Shown piece after piece: positions 18,168-27,378 of a DNA stretch of 64,000 bases. The notes beneath the pieces are model-generated. The model searched no databases. It was not told the origin of the DNA and worked only from the letters and a program-made list of their open reading frames with translations. The position numbers and the translations under genes were made by a program. Location of the stretch: assembly GCF_002482975.1 (NCBI RefSeq), contig NZ_DLHA01000024.1, positions 921 to 64,920 of the forward strand, read 5' to 3'. The stretch comes from Flavobacterium sp. UBA7680. GTDB lineage: Bacteria; Bacteroidota; Bacteroidia; Flavobacteriales; Flavobacteriaceae. Every line of letters starts with the position of its first letter. Position 1 is the stretch's first letter.

Positions 18168-19256
18168 ATGACAAAGTATAAATTCATACTAAGCGGAGGC
18201 GGAACAGGAGGACATATTTATCCTGCAATTGCTATTGCAAATGAATTAAAATTACAATTCCCTGATGCTGAATTTCTTTTTGTAGGTGCCAAAGATAAAA
18301 TGGAAATGCAAAAAGTACCTCAGGCAGGTTACGAAATAAAAGGTCTTTGGATTGCAGGATTACAAAGAAAATTAACCCTGCAGAATATGATGTTTCCTTT
18401 AAAATTAGCAACAAGTTTGTTAGAATCAAGAAGAATCATCAAACAGTTTAAACCAAATGTAGTAATAGGAACAGGAGGTTTTGCCAGCGGACCATTATTA
18501 CAAGCGGCAGGATCGGCAGGAATTCCAACCGTAATTCAGGAACAGAATTCTTTTCCGGGAATTACAAACAAACTGCTGAGCAAAAAAGCAAACGCAATTT
18601 GTGTAGCCTATGAAAATTTAGAAAGATTTTTTCCAAAAGAGAAAATCGTTTTGACAGGAAATCCGGTTCGTCAGGATTTAATTGATATTGAAAGCAAACG
18701 AGATGAAGCAATTGCTTTTTATGGTTTAGATCCGAATAAAAAAACATTATTGGTTTTAGGCGGAAGTTTAGGCGCAAGAAGAATCAATCAGTTAATTGAA
18801 AAAGAATTGCAAAATTTTCTTTCGCAGGATGTTCAAATCATCTGGCAATGCGGAAAATTATATTTTGAAGATTATAAAAAGCACAATCAACAAAACGTAA
18901 GAGTAGTTGATTTTATTGAAAGAATGGATTTTGTTTACGCTGCCGCAGATGTAATTATTTCAAGAGCAGGCGCATCATCAGTTTCAGAATTATGCATTGT
19001 AGGGAAACCGGTAATTTTTATTCCGTCTCCAAATGTAGCTGAAGATCATCAAACAAAAAACGCACAGGCTATTGTAGAGGCTAAAGGAGCGATTTTGTTG
19101 AAAGAATCTGAATTAGACAGCGAGTTTAGCATTGTTTTTGAAGCGCTGCTGAAAGATGACGGAAAACAAAAACAGTTAAGTGCAAACATCAAAAGATTAG
19201 CAAAACCAAAAGCAACACAAGATATTGTGGCTGAAATTGTGAAGTTAATTAAATAG
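18168..19256 (+). CDS. murG: Lipid II synthase MurG
   Basis: 362 residues, normal length. It adds GlcNAc from UDP-GlcNAc to lipid I at the inner membrane face. Signatures: SGGGTGGHIYPA (donor and lipid contact, residue 9), GTGGFASGP, QEQNSFPG and the donor site ISRAGASSVSEL. It follows ftsW after 37 bases and precedes a small membrane-protein gene by three bases. Confidence 0.95.
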   Translation: MTKYKFILSGGGTGGHIYPAIAIANELKLQFPDAEFLFVGAKDKMEMQKVPQAGYEIKGLWIAGLQRKLTLQNMMFPLKLATSLLESRRIIKQFKPNVVIGTGGFASGPLLQAAGSAGIPTVIQEQNSFPGITNKLLSKKANAICVAYENLERFFPKEKIVLTGNPVRQDLIDIESKRDEAIAFYGLDPNKKTLLVLGGSLGARRINQLIEKELQNFLSQDVQIIWQCGKLYFEDYKKHNQQNVRVVDFIERMDFVYAAADVIISRAGASSVSELCIVGKPVIFIPSPNVAEDHQTKNAQAIVEAKGAILLKESELDSEFSIVFEALLKDDGKQKQLSANIKRLAKPKATQDIVAEIVKLIK

Positions 19257-19259
19257 AAC

Positions 19260-19439
19260 ATGGATAGGGATTACTTTTATCGAGGTATAATTTTTATTTT
19301 GATAGGTATTGTAATTGTTTGTTATGTTTTTTACAAAAGAAAAAAGGGTTATAACGATTTGAAAGGCTATATAGGAGGATTTGGATCAATTATTTTTGGA
19401 TTGTATTTAATCTTTGAGTCATTCACTAATCAATTTTAA
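19260..19439 (+). CDS. Small two-helix membrane protein between murG and murC
   Basis: 59 residues starting MDRDYFYRG. Two hydrophobic segments (about 9-25 and 41-54) flank a basic loop KRKKGYNDLKG, giving a hairpin membrane topology with the loop probably cytoplasmic. The ATG lies three bases after murG and the TAA six bases before murC, so it fills the gap exactly and is likely translated with the operon. The family is not recognised. Codon usage resembles its neighbours. Confidence 0.7.
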   Translation: MDRDYFYRGIIFILIGIVIVCYVFYKRKKGYNDLKGYIGGFGSIIFGLYLIFESFTNQF

Positions 19440-19444
19440 TAAAA

Positions 19445-20794
19445 ATGAATTTAAATCAAATACAAAACGTTTATTTTATTGGTATCGGAGGAATCGGAAT
19501 GAGTGCCTTGGCCCGCTATTTTAAATATATCGGGAAACAAGTTTCAGGTTACGATAAAACACCGTCAATGCTGACAAGTGAATTAATTGAAAGTGGTATT
19601 GATATTCATTTTGAAGACAATATTAGTTTAATTCCGTCTGACTATTATGTGGAGAATACGCTGGTGATTTTTACGCCTGCAGTTCCAAAAACACATTCAG
19701 AATGGAATTATTTCATCGAAAGAAATTACGAAATTAAAAAGCGTGCCGAGGTTTTAGGGATTATCACCAAAGACACTTTTAGTTTTGCAGTTGCCGGAAC
19801 GCATGGAAAAACAACAACGTCAAGTATTTTAGGACATATTCTATACGAAAGCGGTGCAGATGTTACAGCATTTGTGGGCGGAATTGTAGAGAATTATAAT
19901 TCTAATTTAATTGGAACCGGAAAAACGGTAACCGTTGTAGAAGCTGATGAATTTGACCGTTCATTCTTGCATTTACATCCAAATATTGCCTGCGTAACAT
20001 CAATGGATGCAGACCATTTGGATATTTATGGAACAAGTGATGCTATCGAAGCTTCGTTTGTGGAGTTTGCTTCGAAAGTTGAAGATAAAAGCAAATTATT
20101 TATAACCAAAGAATTACCTCTTGAAGGAGTTCAATGTGCTATAAATGAAGATGCTGTATACAAAGCATACAATGTTCGAATTGAAGATGGAAGTTATGTT
20201 TTTGATGTGCAGGCGCCATCAGAAATTATAAAAGACCTTCATTTTGGACTGCCAGGAAAACACAATCTTATGAATGGTTTAATGGCTATTGCGATGGCAA
20301 AAACTTATGGCACCCCAACCGATGCCATCGCAAAAGCTATTGCCTCTTTTAACGGAATCAGAAGACGTTTTTCGTATCAGATTAAATCTGAAAAATTAGT
20401 TTATATAGATGATTATGCACATCATCCAACAGAAATAAATGCTGTTCATCAGGCAGTTAGAGAATTGTATCCGGGACGTAAAGTTTTGGCGATTTTCCAG
20501 CCGCATTTGTTCAGCAGAACAAGAGATTTTGCTGATGGATTTGCCGAAAGCTTATCTCAGTTTGACGAAGTGTTTTTAATGGATATTTATCCGGCACGCG
20601 AATTACCGATGGAAGGGATTACATCGCCGTGGCTGCTGGAAAAAATGACCAATTCGAACAAAAAAATTGTTGCAAAAGAAGATTTATTAGCACAGATCAA
20701 AGCCAGTGATGCGCCAATAATTGTAACAATAGGAGCTGGTGATATTGGTGAAATGGTACCGTCAATTAAAAAAATGCTAAATGAAAATATTTAA
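19445..20794 (+). CDS. murC: UDP-N-acetylmuramate:L-alanine ligase MurC
   Basis: 449 residues. Adds L-alanine to UDP-MurNAc, the first peptide step. N-terminal IGIGGIGMSALA nucleotide-sugar binding motif, P-loop VAGTHGKTTTS near residue 117, DADHLDIYG and DDYAHHPTEI. It overlaps ftsQ by 14 bases. Confidence 0.95.
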   Translation: MNLNQIQNVYFIGIGGIGMSALARYFKYIGKQVSGYDKTPSMLTSELIESGIDIHFEDNISLIPSDYYVENTLVIFTPAVPKTHSEWNYFIERNYEIKKRAEVLGIITKDTFSFAVAGTHGKTTTSSILGHILYESGADVTAFVGGIVENYNSNLIGTGKTVTVVEADEFDRSFLHLHPNIACVTSMDADHLDIYGTSDAIEASFVEFASKVEDKSKLFITKELPLEGVQCAINEDAVYKAYNVRIEDGSYVFDVQAPSEIIKDLHFGLPGKHNLMNGLMAIAMAKTYGTPTDAIAKAIASFNGIRRRFSYQIKSEKLVYIDDYAHHPTEINAVHQAVRELYPGRKVLAIFQPHLFSRTRDFADGFAESLSQFDEVFLMDIYPARELPMEGITSPWLLEKMTNSNKKIVAKEDLLAQIKASDAPIIVTIGAGDIGEMVPSIKKMLNENI

Positions 20795-21503
20795 TTGGAC
20801 AAATATTCGATTAGTACTCATTTTAGGGCTTGTTCTTTTTTTATATTCTTTCGCACAACACCGAAACGGAGATAGAAAATTGAAAAAATCTATGGTCGTT
20901 TTTGTAGGAGAAAATACGCTTTTTGTAAAACCGGAAACGGTTAATAAATTGTTGATAGAAAATAAAAGGGACGCTTCCAGTATTAGAAAAGATGAAGTAG
21001 ATTTGAATAAGATAGAAAAAAACCTTGATACGCAAGACATGATTGAAAAGTCAGACGTTTTTGTAAGTATCGACGGTGTTCTAAAAGCGGTAGTAAAACA
21101 GAAGACACCAATAGCGCGAGTTTATGATGGTGATCGCTCTTTTTATATTGACTATGAGGGAAATAAAATGCCCTTGTCAGATAATTTTACGGCGCGAGTT
21201 CCTCTTGTTTCAGGGGCAATAAATGAAAAAAATAACGAAGATTTAGCTGCTTTATTTCGCACAATTTACGACGATGCGTTTTTGAAAAAAAACATCATTG
21301 CGATACAAATTATGCCTAATGGCAGCCTAAAAATGTTTAACCGAAACTATGATTACTTCATAGATTTTGGTCGTACAATGAATGTTGATAAAAAATTTAG
21401 AAACTATAAAGCGTTTTTTCAAAAAGCAGTTTTAGATAGTTCGTTATATAAATACAGCAAGATTGACCTTAGGTTTACGGAACAAGTAGTTTGCACAAAA
21501 TAA
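20781..21503 (+). CDS. ftsQ: Cell division protein FtsQ
   Basis: 240 residues. Short cytoplasmic N-terminus, one membrane helix (about 9-26, containing LILGLVLFLYSF), then a periplasmic POTRA-like and beta domain ending near KIDLRFTEQVV. FtsQ scaffolds FtsL, FtsB and FtsWI. Sequence conservation is low, so position between murC and ftsA is part of the evidence. It overlaps murC, and ftsA starts six bases after it. Confidence 0.9.
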   Translation: MKIFNWTNIRLVLILGLVLFLYSFAQHRNGDRKLKKSMVVFVGENTLFVKPETVNKLLIENKRDASSIRKDEVDLNKIEKNLDTQDMIEKSDVFVSIDGVLKAVVKQKTPIARVYDGDRSFYIDYEGNKMPLSDNFTARVPLVSGAINEKNNEDLAALFRTIYDDAFLKKNIIAIQIMPNGSLKMFNRNYDYFIDFGRTMNVDKKFRNYKAFFQKAVLDSSLYKYSKIDLRFTEQVVCTK

Positions 21504-21509
21504 TAGAAA

Positions 21510-22916
21510 ATGGAAAAAGATAACATTGCAGTAGGTCTAGATATTGGAACGACAAAAATAGTTGCCATGATAGGCAAGAAGAATGAATATGGCAAACTTG
21601 AAATTTTGGGTATTGGGAAATCCAAAAGTTTAGGTGTTGCACGTGGTGTTGTAAACAACATTACGCAAACTATTCAATCGATTCAGCAAGCAATACTTGA
21701 AGCAGAAAATAATTCAGGTTATAAAATAAAAGATGTTGTGGTGGGTATCGCCGGACAACACATTAGAAGTATTCAGCATACAGATTACATCAGCCGTAAC
21801 AATCCGGAGGAAGTAATTGGCGAAAAAGATATTCAGCTTTTAATCGATCAGGTAAATAAACTGGCGATGTTACCGGGAGAAGAAATTATTCACGTTCTGC
21901 CGCAGGAATTTAAAATCGACGGACAGTCTGAAATAAAAGAGCCAATCGGAATGTATGGCGGAAGATTAGAATCTAGTTTTCATGTTGTAGTAGGTCAGGC
22001 TTCTTCAATCAGAAACGTTGGGAGATGTATTCAGAGTTCAGGAATCGAATTATCAGGATTGACATTAGAACCCTTAGCTTCGGCAGATGCAGTTTTAAGT
22101 CAGGAAGAAAAAGAAGCTGGAGTTGCACTTATCGATATTGGTGGTGGAACAACAGATTTAGCCATTTTTAAAGACGGAATTATTCGTCATACTGCTGTAA
22201 TCCCTTTTGGAGGAAATGTAATTACAGATGATATTAAAGAAGGCTGTTCGATTATCGAAAAGCAAGCAGAGCTTTTAAAAATAAAATTCGGATCAGCATG
22301 GCCGGGAGAAAATAAAGACAACGAAATTGTTTCTATTCCAGGTTTAAGAGGAAGAGAGCCAAAAGAGATTTCGCTTAAAAACTTATCTAAAATTATTCAC
22401 GCACGTGTAGTGGAGATTGTAGAACAGGTTTTTGCAGAAATCAAAGCTTACGGACACGAAGATCCGCGTAAAAAATTAATCGCAGGAATTGTTCTTACAG
22501 GTGGCGGTGCGCAGCTAAAACATATTAAACAATTAGTGGAGTATATTACCGGAATGGACACCAGAATTGGATATCCAAACGAGCATTTAGCAGGAAACTC
22601 AAGCGAAGAAATTTCAAGTCCGTTATTTGCAACCGCTGTTGGATTAGTAATGAACAGCATCGAGAACAGCACACAAAGCGCGATTAGAATGGAAGTAGTA
22701 AATGAACAGCCAAAAGTTGTTTATAGAAATGTTCCTCCGCCGGTGCAGCGATACGAAGTTGAAGAAAACTACGTTGAACAAGTAGAAACTTTTGAAGAAC
22801 CAAGAGAAGTGAAAACGACAAAGGTTGCTGCAGAATCTACAGAAACAAAAATAAGACGATCATTTTTTGATAGATATGTCGATAAAATCAAAGATTTTTT
22901 AGACAACGCTGAGTAA
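21510..22916 (+). CDS. ftsA: Cell division protein FtsA
   Basis: 468 residues, actin-fold ATPase that tethers FtsZ to the membrane. Phosphate-binding motifs are VGLDIGTTKIVAM near the N-terminus, LIDIGGGTTDLA and VLTGGGAQL. The C-terminal extension ends in an amphipathic SFFDRYVDKIKDFLD, the likely membrane-targeting helix. A variable linker of about 60 residues precedes that helix. ftsZ starts 92 bases downstream. Confidence 0.95.
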   Translation: MEKDNIAVGLDIGTTKIVAMIGKKNEYGKLEILGIGKSKSLGVARGVVNNITQTIQSIQQAILEAENNSGYKIKDVVVGIAGQHIRSIQHTDYISRNNPEEVIGEKDIQLLIDQVNKLAMLPGEEIIHVLPQEFKIDGQSEIKEPIGMYGGRLESSFHVVVGQASSIRNVGRCIQSSGIELSGLTLEPLASADAVLSQEEKEAGVALIDIGGGTTDLAIFKDGIIRHTAVIPFGGNVITDDIKEGCSIIEKQAELLKIKFGSAWPGENKDNEIVSIPGLRGREPKEISLKNLSKIIHARVVEIVEQVFAEIKAYGHEDPRKKLIAGIVLTGGGAQLKHIKQLVEYITGMDTRIGYPNEHLAGNSSEEISSPLFATAVGLVMNSIENSTQSAIRMEVVNEQPKVVYRNVPPPVQRYEVEENYVEQVETFEEPREVKTTKVAAESTETKIRRSFFDRYVDKIKDFLDNAE

Positions 22917-23008
22917 ATATAAGCCGAATAAAAAGAGAAAAGGATTACTTTTTGCCCCAAGTCAAGAAGTAAAAAATGTACTAAATAAGAATTTCAAAAA
23001 CCAAAAAG

Positions 23009-24991
23009 ATGATGAGCAACTCAGAATTTGGAAGTATTTCATTTGATTTACCGAAAAACCAATCAAATGTAATCAAAGTAATAGGTGTAGGTGGAGGTGG
23101 TAGTAATGCGATTAACCACATGTTTAAGCAAGGGATTAAAGGTGTAGATTTTATCGTATGTAATACCGATTCACAAGCATTGCAAAATAGTTCAGTACCT
23201 AACAAAATTCAGTTAGGTATGAATTTAACAGAAGGTTTAGGAGCAGGAGCAAATCCTGATGTAGGACAGCAGTCTGCTATTGAAAGTATCGCCGACATTG
23301 AAAAAATGTTAGACCGCGGTACTAAAATGGTATTTATTACCGCAGGTATGGGTGGAGGAACCGGTACTGGTGCCGCTCCCGTAATTGCACAATTAGCAAA
23401 AGAAAGAGAGATCCTTACAGTAGGTATCGTGACAATTCCGTTTCAATTTGAAGGGAAAGTACGTCAGGAGCAAGCTTTATTAGGAATCGAAAAATTACGT
23501 AAACAAGTTGACTCTTTAATCGTAATTAATAATAATAAATTAAGAGAAGTTTACGGAAACCTTGGTTTTAAAGCGGGATTCTCAAAAGCGGATGAAGTTT
23601 TAGCAACAGCCTCTAGAGGTATTGCTGAAGTAATTACGCACCACTATACTCAAAATATCGATTTACGCGATGCTAAAACAGTTTTGGCAAACAGCGGAAC
23701 GGCTATAATGGGATCTGCTGTGGCAGAAGGAGAAAACAGAGCAAAAGATGCTATCGTATCTGCATTAGATTCTCCATTATTAAATGACAATAAAATTACA
23801 GGAGCCAAAAACGTATTGTTGCTTATCGTTTCTGGATCTAACGAAATAACGCTTGACGAAATCGGAGAAATCAACGATCACATTCAGGCAGAAGCAGGTT
23901 ACAACGCAAATATTATCATGGGGGTTGGTGAAGACGAAACTCTTGGTGAAGCTATTGCTGTAACTATTATTGCTACTGGTTTTGATGTTGAACAACAAAA
24001 CGAAATCGTTAATACGGAGCCTAAAAAGATCATTCACACGTTAGAAGATGAGCAAAGAAGTGTTCATAATTTAACAAACAGACCGCTTACTTCTTTTGAT
24101 TTAAATGCAGAGACACCAACTGCAAAAACAGAAGAAAAAGTAGTTTTTGAGTTAATGGAAGATACGGTTGCTCCCGTAATTCAAACTCCAGTTGCGCCGG
24201 TAACAACGCCAACAATTAATCAGGAAGAATTGGTAGTTATGTCTGAGTTTATTAAAAACCTTGACGTGACTTTTGAAATCGTTTCGCCAATTACAGATAT
24301 TGATTTTAAAATTTCAACTCCGGCAGCAGTTGTTCAGGAAGTAAAACCTGTACAACAACAAAGAACTTTTGAAAGAGAAGAACAAACTACTTTTTCATTT
24401 GATTTACCGCTTTTCAAATCTGAGCCAGAAGTGAAAAGAGAGCCAGCTGCAGAGCAGGAAAATAAAATCATGTTTGAGTTAACAAACGAAACTCGTAACA
24501 TTAAAGTAAACGATCCAGTTTCATTTGTTCCGGTAACAGAACTTTCTGATAACGGAATTATCAAATATTCGTTAGAAGAATATATGGAAGTTGAAAACGA
24601 ATTAACAGCTTCTAAACCAGTTGAAAAAGTGATCGAAGATACAGTTCCTGAGGAATTGAACATTACTTTAAAGCCAAGAGTTGATTTTGCAAGTCAGCCT
24701 GATTTTACAACAACTTCAGAAGTTTCTCCAATGGAATTAACAATTGAGGAAACACTTCGTTTAAGAGCTGAAGAAAGAAGAAAGAAACTAAAAGAATTTA
24801 ATTATAAATTCCATAATAACGTTTCAAGAATCGATGAGTTGGAAAAAGAGCCGGCTTACAAAAGATTAGGAATCGATTTATCAAATTCTCAATCTAACAA
24901 TACAAATTCAAGAATTTCGGTTGGAACAGATAGTAACAACGATTTGCAATTGCGTTCAAACAATTCATTTTTGCACGACAACGTAGATTAA
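23009..24991 (+). CDS. ftsZ: Cell division GTPase FtsZ with long C-terminal linker
   Basis: 660 residues. The tubulin-like GTPase core (about 18-330) contains GVGGGGSNA, the GGGTGTGAAP signature loop and the T7-loop region. It polymerises into the Z-ring. The linker (about 340-600) is long and acidic, making the protein much longer than the roughly 380 residues of E. coli FtsZ; long linkers are usual in flavobacteria. Near the C-terminus PAYKRLGID resembles the conserved partner-binding peptide, followed by a further variable tail. Two adjacent ATG codons (23009, 23012) could serve as start. Confidence 0.95.
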   Translation: MMSNSEFGSISFDLPKNQSNVIKVIGVGGGGSNAINHMFKQGIKGVDFIVCNTDSQALQNSSVPNKIQLGMNLTEGLGAGANPDVGQQSAIESIADIEKMLDRGTKMVFITAGMGGGTGTGAAPVIAQLAKEREILTVGIVTIPFQFEGKVRQEQALLGIEKLRKQVDSLIVINNNKLREVYGNLGFKAGFSKADEVLATASRGIAEVITHHYTQNIDLRDAKTVLANSGTAIMGSAVAEGENRAKDAIVSALDSPLLNDNKITGAKNVLLLIVSGSNEITLDEIGEINDHIQAEAGYNANIIMGVGEDETLGEAIAVTIIATGFDVEQQNEIVNTEPKKIIHTLEDEQRSVHNLTNRPLTSFDLNAETPTAKTEEKVVFELMEDTVAPVIQTPVAPVTTPTINQEELVVMSEFIKNLDVTFEIVSPITDIDFKISTPAAVVQEVKPVQQQRTFEREEQTTFSFDLPLFKSEPEVKREPAAEQENKIMFELTNETRNIKVNDPVSFVPVTELSDNGIIKYSLEEYMEVENELTASKPVEKVIEDTVPEELNITLKPRVDFASQPDFTTTSEVSPMELTIEETLRLRAEERRKKLKEFNYKFHNNVSRIDELEKEPAYKRLGIDLSNSQSNNTNSRISVGTDSNNDLQLRSNNSFLHDNVD

Positions 24992-25016
24992 TTTTACAAT
25001 CATAATATTAGGATAG

Positions 25017-25049
25017 CCCGAAAATTGGATTTAATTTTCGGGTTATTTT
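25017..25049 (+). terminator. dcw cluster terminator
   Basis: CCCGAAAATT (25017-25026) pairs perfectly with AATTTTCGGG (25033-25042), followed by a T-rich tract. It ends the dcw transcript 26 bases after ftsZ. Confidence 0.88.
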
Positions 25050-25052
25050 TTT

Positions 25053-25060
25053 TATCTTCG
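25053..25060 (+). promoter_or_regulatory. Candidate -7 element for yqeY
   Basis: TATCTTCG is close to TAnnTTTG and follows the T-run of the dcw terminator. The leader would be about 190 bases and include the REP-like palindrome. Confidence 0.4.
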
Positions 25061-25108
25061 CACAGAATTTAGAAATTTGACTTTTAAATTAGTATTTTAA
25101 AGACAATA

Positions 25109-25174
25109 TTGTCACCCTGAGCGAAGTCGAAGGGTTTTTGACGGAAAGGGCTTCGACTTCGCTCAGCCTGACAA
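25109..25174. repeat. REP-like palindrome (CCTGAGCGAAGTCGAAGG type)
   Basis: TTGTCACCCTGAGCGAAGTC (from 25109) is complementary to GACTTCGCTCAGCCTGACAA (25155-25174) with one mismatch, around a loop containing GGGTTTTTGACGGAAAGGG. This family is familiar as a dispersed intergenic repeat in Bacteroidota; that statement is from memory, not a search. Confidence 0.75.
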
Positions 25175-25258
25175 CCTAGAAATATTAGTTAAAATAAAAA
25201 ATACCTAGTTAATATATCAATTTATAGGCATTAGCTTATTCAAATAAAAAAATAAAAG

Positions 25259-25708
25259 ATGAGTTTACAAACACAAATCATGGAAGAAATTAAAACTGCC
25301 ATGAAAGCAAAAGATACAGTAGCATTAGAATCTTTAAGAGCAATTAAATCTGAATTATTATTAGCTTCAACAGCTTCTGGATCTAAAGAAGAATTATCAG
25401 AAGATGATGAAATTAAATTACTTCAAAGATTAGTTAAAACTCGTAAAGAAAGCGCAAGAATCTTTACAGAACAAAATCGTCCTGACTTAGCTGAACCAGA
25501 ATTGGCTCAGGTAGCTGTAATCGAGAAGTTTTTACCAGCGCAGTTAAGCGAAGAAGAAGTAGAAGCTGTAATTGCAAAAATTATCGCTGAAACAGGAGCT
25601 TCTGGAATTGCTTCAATGGGTAAAGTTATGGGATTAGCTTCTGCTCAATTAGGAGGAACTGCTGAAGGAAAAACTATTTCAGCTATTGTAAAGAAACTTT
25701 TAGTTTAA
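25259..25708 (+). CDS. yqeY: GatB/YqeY domain protein
   Basis: 149 residues, all helical. It begins MSLQTQIMEEIKTAMKAKD, shows the family's LRAIKSELL and FLPAQLSEEE motifs, and ends in the GKVMGLASAQLGG tail region. The domain is related to the tRNA-binding tail of GatB; a role in tRNA-linked metabolism is suspected but unproven. Monocistronic, between the dcw terminator and the tRNA-Arg gene. A 19-bp perfect inverted repeat follows. Confidence 0.9.
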   Translation: MSLQTQIMEEIKTAMKAKDTVALESLRAIKSELLLASTASGSKEELSEDDEIKLLQRLVKTRKESARIFTEQNRPDLAEPELAQVAVIEKFLPAQLSEEEVEAVIAKIIAETGASGIASMGKVMGLASAQLGGTAEGKTISAIVKKLLV

Positions 25709-25724
25709 AATAATTTTAGATTTT

Positions 25725-25771
25725 AGAGTGTAGATTTTAGATTCCAACCAGAAATCTAAAATCTACACTCT
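25725..25771. repeat. 19-bp perfect inverted repeat after yqeY
   Basis: AGAGTGTAGATTTTAGATT (25725-25743) and its exact complement (25753-25771) enclose nine bases. It lacks a T-run but is well placed to stabilise the yqeY 3' end. Confidence 0.7.
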
Positions 25772-25788
25772 GAAATCATAAATCAACT

Positions 25789-25862
25789 GACCGCGTAGTT
25801 CAACTGGATAGAATATCAGATTTCGGCTCTGAGGGTTGGGGGTTCGAACCCCTCCGCGGTCA
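25789..25862 (+). tRNA. tRNA-Arg(TCG)
   Basis: A complete cloverleaf of 74 bases. The acceptor stem is GACCGCG/CGCGGTC with discriminator A. The anticodon stem TCAGA/TCTGA encloses loop TTTCGGC with anticodon TCG at 25823-25825. The T-arm is GGGGG-TTCGAAC-CCCTC with one mismatch. CCA is not encoded. It decodes CGA, and CGG by wobble. Its last bases GGTCA are also the attachment core of the inserted element; the chromosomal copy stays intact at the left junction, while its natural terminator is now 17 kb away at 42911. Confidence 0.93.
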
Positions 25863-27378
25863 CTTGACGGGACAAAGAAGATTTTTTCTTCTTTGTCCCG
25901 TTATTCTTTGGGGCTAATTCCTCATTAATTAAGTAAACTATATGAACTACCTCATTTATTCGCGCGGTTCGAAACTGCTTTTCTTCAATTGTGAATTTTT
26001 CAGGATATATTGAACCAATAATGTTTCGAAAATGAGTTAAATCCGCTTCGCTACAGCATTGGTTAAGCTTCATCAAATTTTTAATTCCTGTTTTTAATAA
26101 ATCCGAAAGACTAATATTCTCTCCAGCTAAATCTGCTAATTTAATTTCAAGTCGATGAATTTTATTGTCATAATCCGTTTTCATCTCAGTGTAATCTTTC
26201 ACTTCAATCTTTCTTGAAGCGAGCAAATCTCTGATATAGGAAATCTTCTGTTCAAATTCTTTCAGCTGAGAAATTACTCTGTTCTTTTCTGCAATTGATT
26301 CCTTATTGAAATCATTAAAATATTCTTTAACAGCTGTTATGTAAATCTTTTCTGTTTCAGGTTTTGGAATATACTTTTGTAACTGTTCATAGAAAATGCG
26401 GTTAACCTCACACGATCTGATTCTGTAATTACAGCCCTTATAGCAATGATAATATGAATAATGGCTGTTTCTTCCTTTAGATATGCTTGCAGTTAAGATT
26501 TTATCGCAGAGAGGGCACTTAAATAAGCCTTTAAGAGGAAATGGTTCGGAGATTGCAGATTTAGTTCTGAAATTCTTTCTTCGTCCTTCTAAAACGTCTT
26601 GAACAAGATAAAATAGCGCCTCAGAAATTAATGGCTCGTGTGAGCCCATTACGTATTTTGCTTCCTCGTCTTTGAATTTCGGAATTAAAATTTTTCCACA
26701 ATAAAGAGGATTGCGGATTTGTCTCCAGAAATTATTTTTACTTGTTTTAAGTCCTTTTCTTTTTGCCTGAAGAAAAATCTGCTCCGTATTAAAAATATCT
26801 TTTGCAATTTCTTCAAAACACCATTTTAAGATGGATGCTTCAGGCTGGTCAAAAGTTATATATTTATTACCATCCTCGGTTATTTTATTTATGTAACCAG
26901 AAGGAGCTAGTCCCATGTAACGTCCCTCTTTTCGTGCTCTTCTCATGCCGTGAAAAGTATTTAATGCCCGTCTGTCATTTTCTACTTCTGGAGCTGCAAG
27001 ATAAAAAGCAAGCATCATTTTGTTTTCTGGAATAGACAAATCTAAAGGCTGTTCTATAGCCTGAGGCTCAATACCAAGTCTACGTAGAGTATTGATCATC
27101 TGGTAAGCATCGCCAGCATTTCTGCTGAACCTGTCCCATTTGGTAAATAAGATCAAATCCGTCTTATTTTTGTATCTTTTAATTGTTGTTAGATAAAGTT
27201 TCCATTTGGGTCTATTAAAAGTTTTTGCAGAATGATCTTCATAAATAACATCCCTTACAGCAATACAATTAATCTCACAGTACTTTCTTAGCATTTCCTC
27301 TTGATTTCTTTGCGAGTAACCTTTTTCCGCCTGCTCGTCTGTACTCACTCTCACATATAAATCTGCTGTCTTTTTCAT
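25816..27378 (-). CDS. Large serine recombinase (integrase) of the element
   Basis: 520 residues. The N-terminal resolvase domain has YVRVSTDEQ with the nucleophile Ser12 and the catalytic arginines in FTKWDRFSRNAGD. A recombinase domain follows (about 160-270), then a zinc ribbon (CPLC and CYKGC pairs, about 290-325) and a coiled coil (about 350-410). It would catalyse integration and, with a directionality factor, excision. The last 13 residues, from AEGFEPP to the end, are encoded by chromosomal tRNA sequence on the antisense strand; the stop codon lies in the anticodon stem. The frame therefore crosses attL, and the free circle would encode a different tail. Confidence 0.95.
   Translation of the reverse strand: MKKTADLYVRVSTDEQAEKGYSQRNQEEMLRKYCEINCIAVRDVIYEDHSAKTFNRPKWKLYLTTIKRYKNKTDLILFTKWDRFSRNAGDAYQMINTLRRLGIEPQAIEQPLDLSIPENKMMLAFYLAAPEVENDRRALNTFHGMRRARKEGRYMGLAPSGYINKITEDGNKYITFDQPEASILKWCFEEIAKDIFNTEQIFLQAKRKGLKTSKNNFWRQIRNPLYCGKILIPKFKDEEAKYVMGSHEPLISEALFYLVQDVLEGRRKNFRTKSAISEPFPLKGLFKCPLCDKILTASISKGRNSHYSYYHCYKGCNYRIRSCEVNRIFYEQLQKYIPKPETEKIYITAVKEYFNDFNKESIAEKNRVISQLKEFEQKISYIRDLLASRKIEVKDYTEMKTDYDNKIHRLEIKLADLAGENISLSDLLKTGIKNLMKLNQCCSEADLTHFRNIIGSIYPEKFTIEEKQFRTARINEVVHIVYLINEELAPKNNGTKKKKSSLSRQVTAEGFEPPTLRAEI
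25858..25870. other. attL: left attachment junction
   Basis: GGTCACTTGACGG: the first five bases complete the tRNA, and the right part is the element's half-site. The centre of the reconstructed attP palindrome is the dinucleotide TC at 25860-25861, the probable crossover. Confidence 0.8.
25867..25901. repeat. 15-bp perfect hairpin inside the recombinase 3' coding end
   Basis: ACGGGACAAAGAAGA (25867-25881) and its exact complement (25887-25901) enclose five T. It is translated on the minus strand as the lysine- and serine-rich GTKKKKSSLS stretch. On the + strand it could end tRNA transcription now that the natural terminator is displaced. It may also be an arm of the attachment site. Confidence 0.75.
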
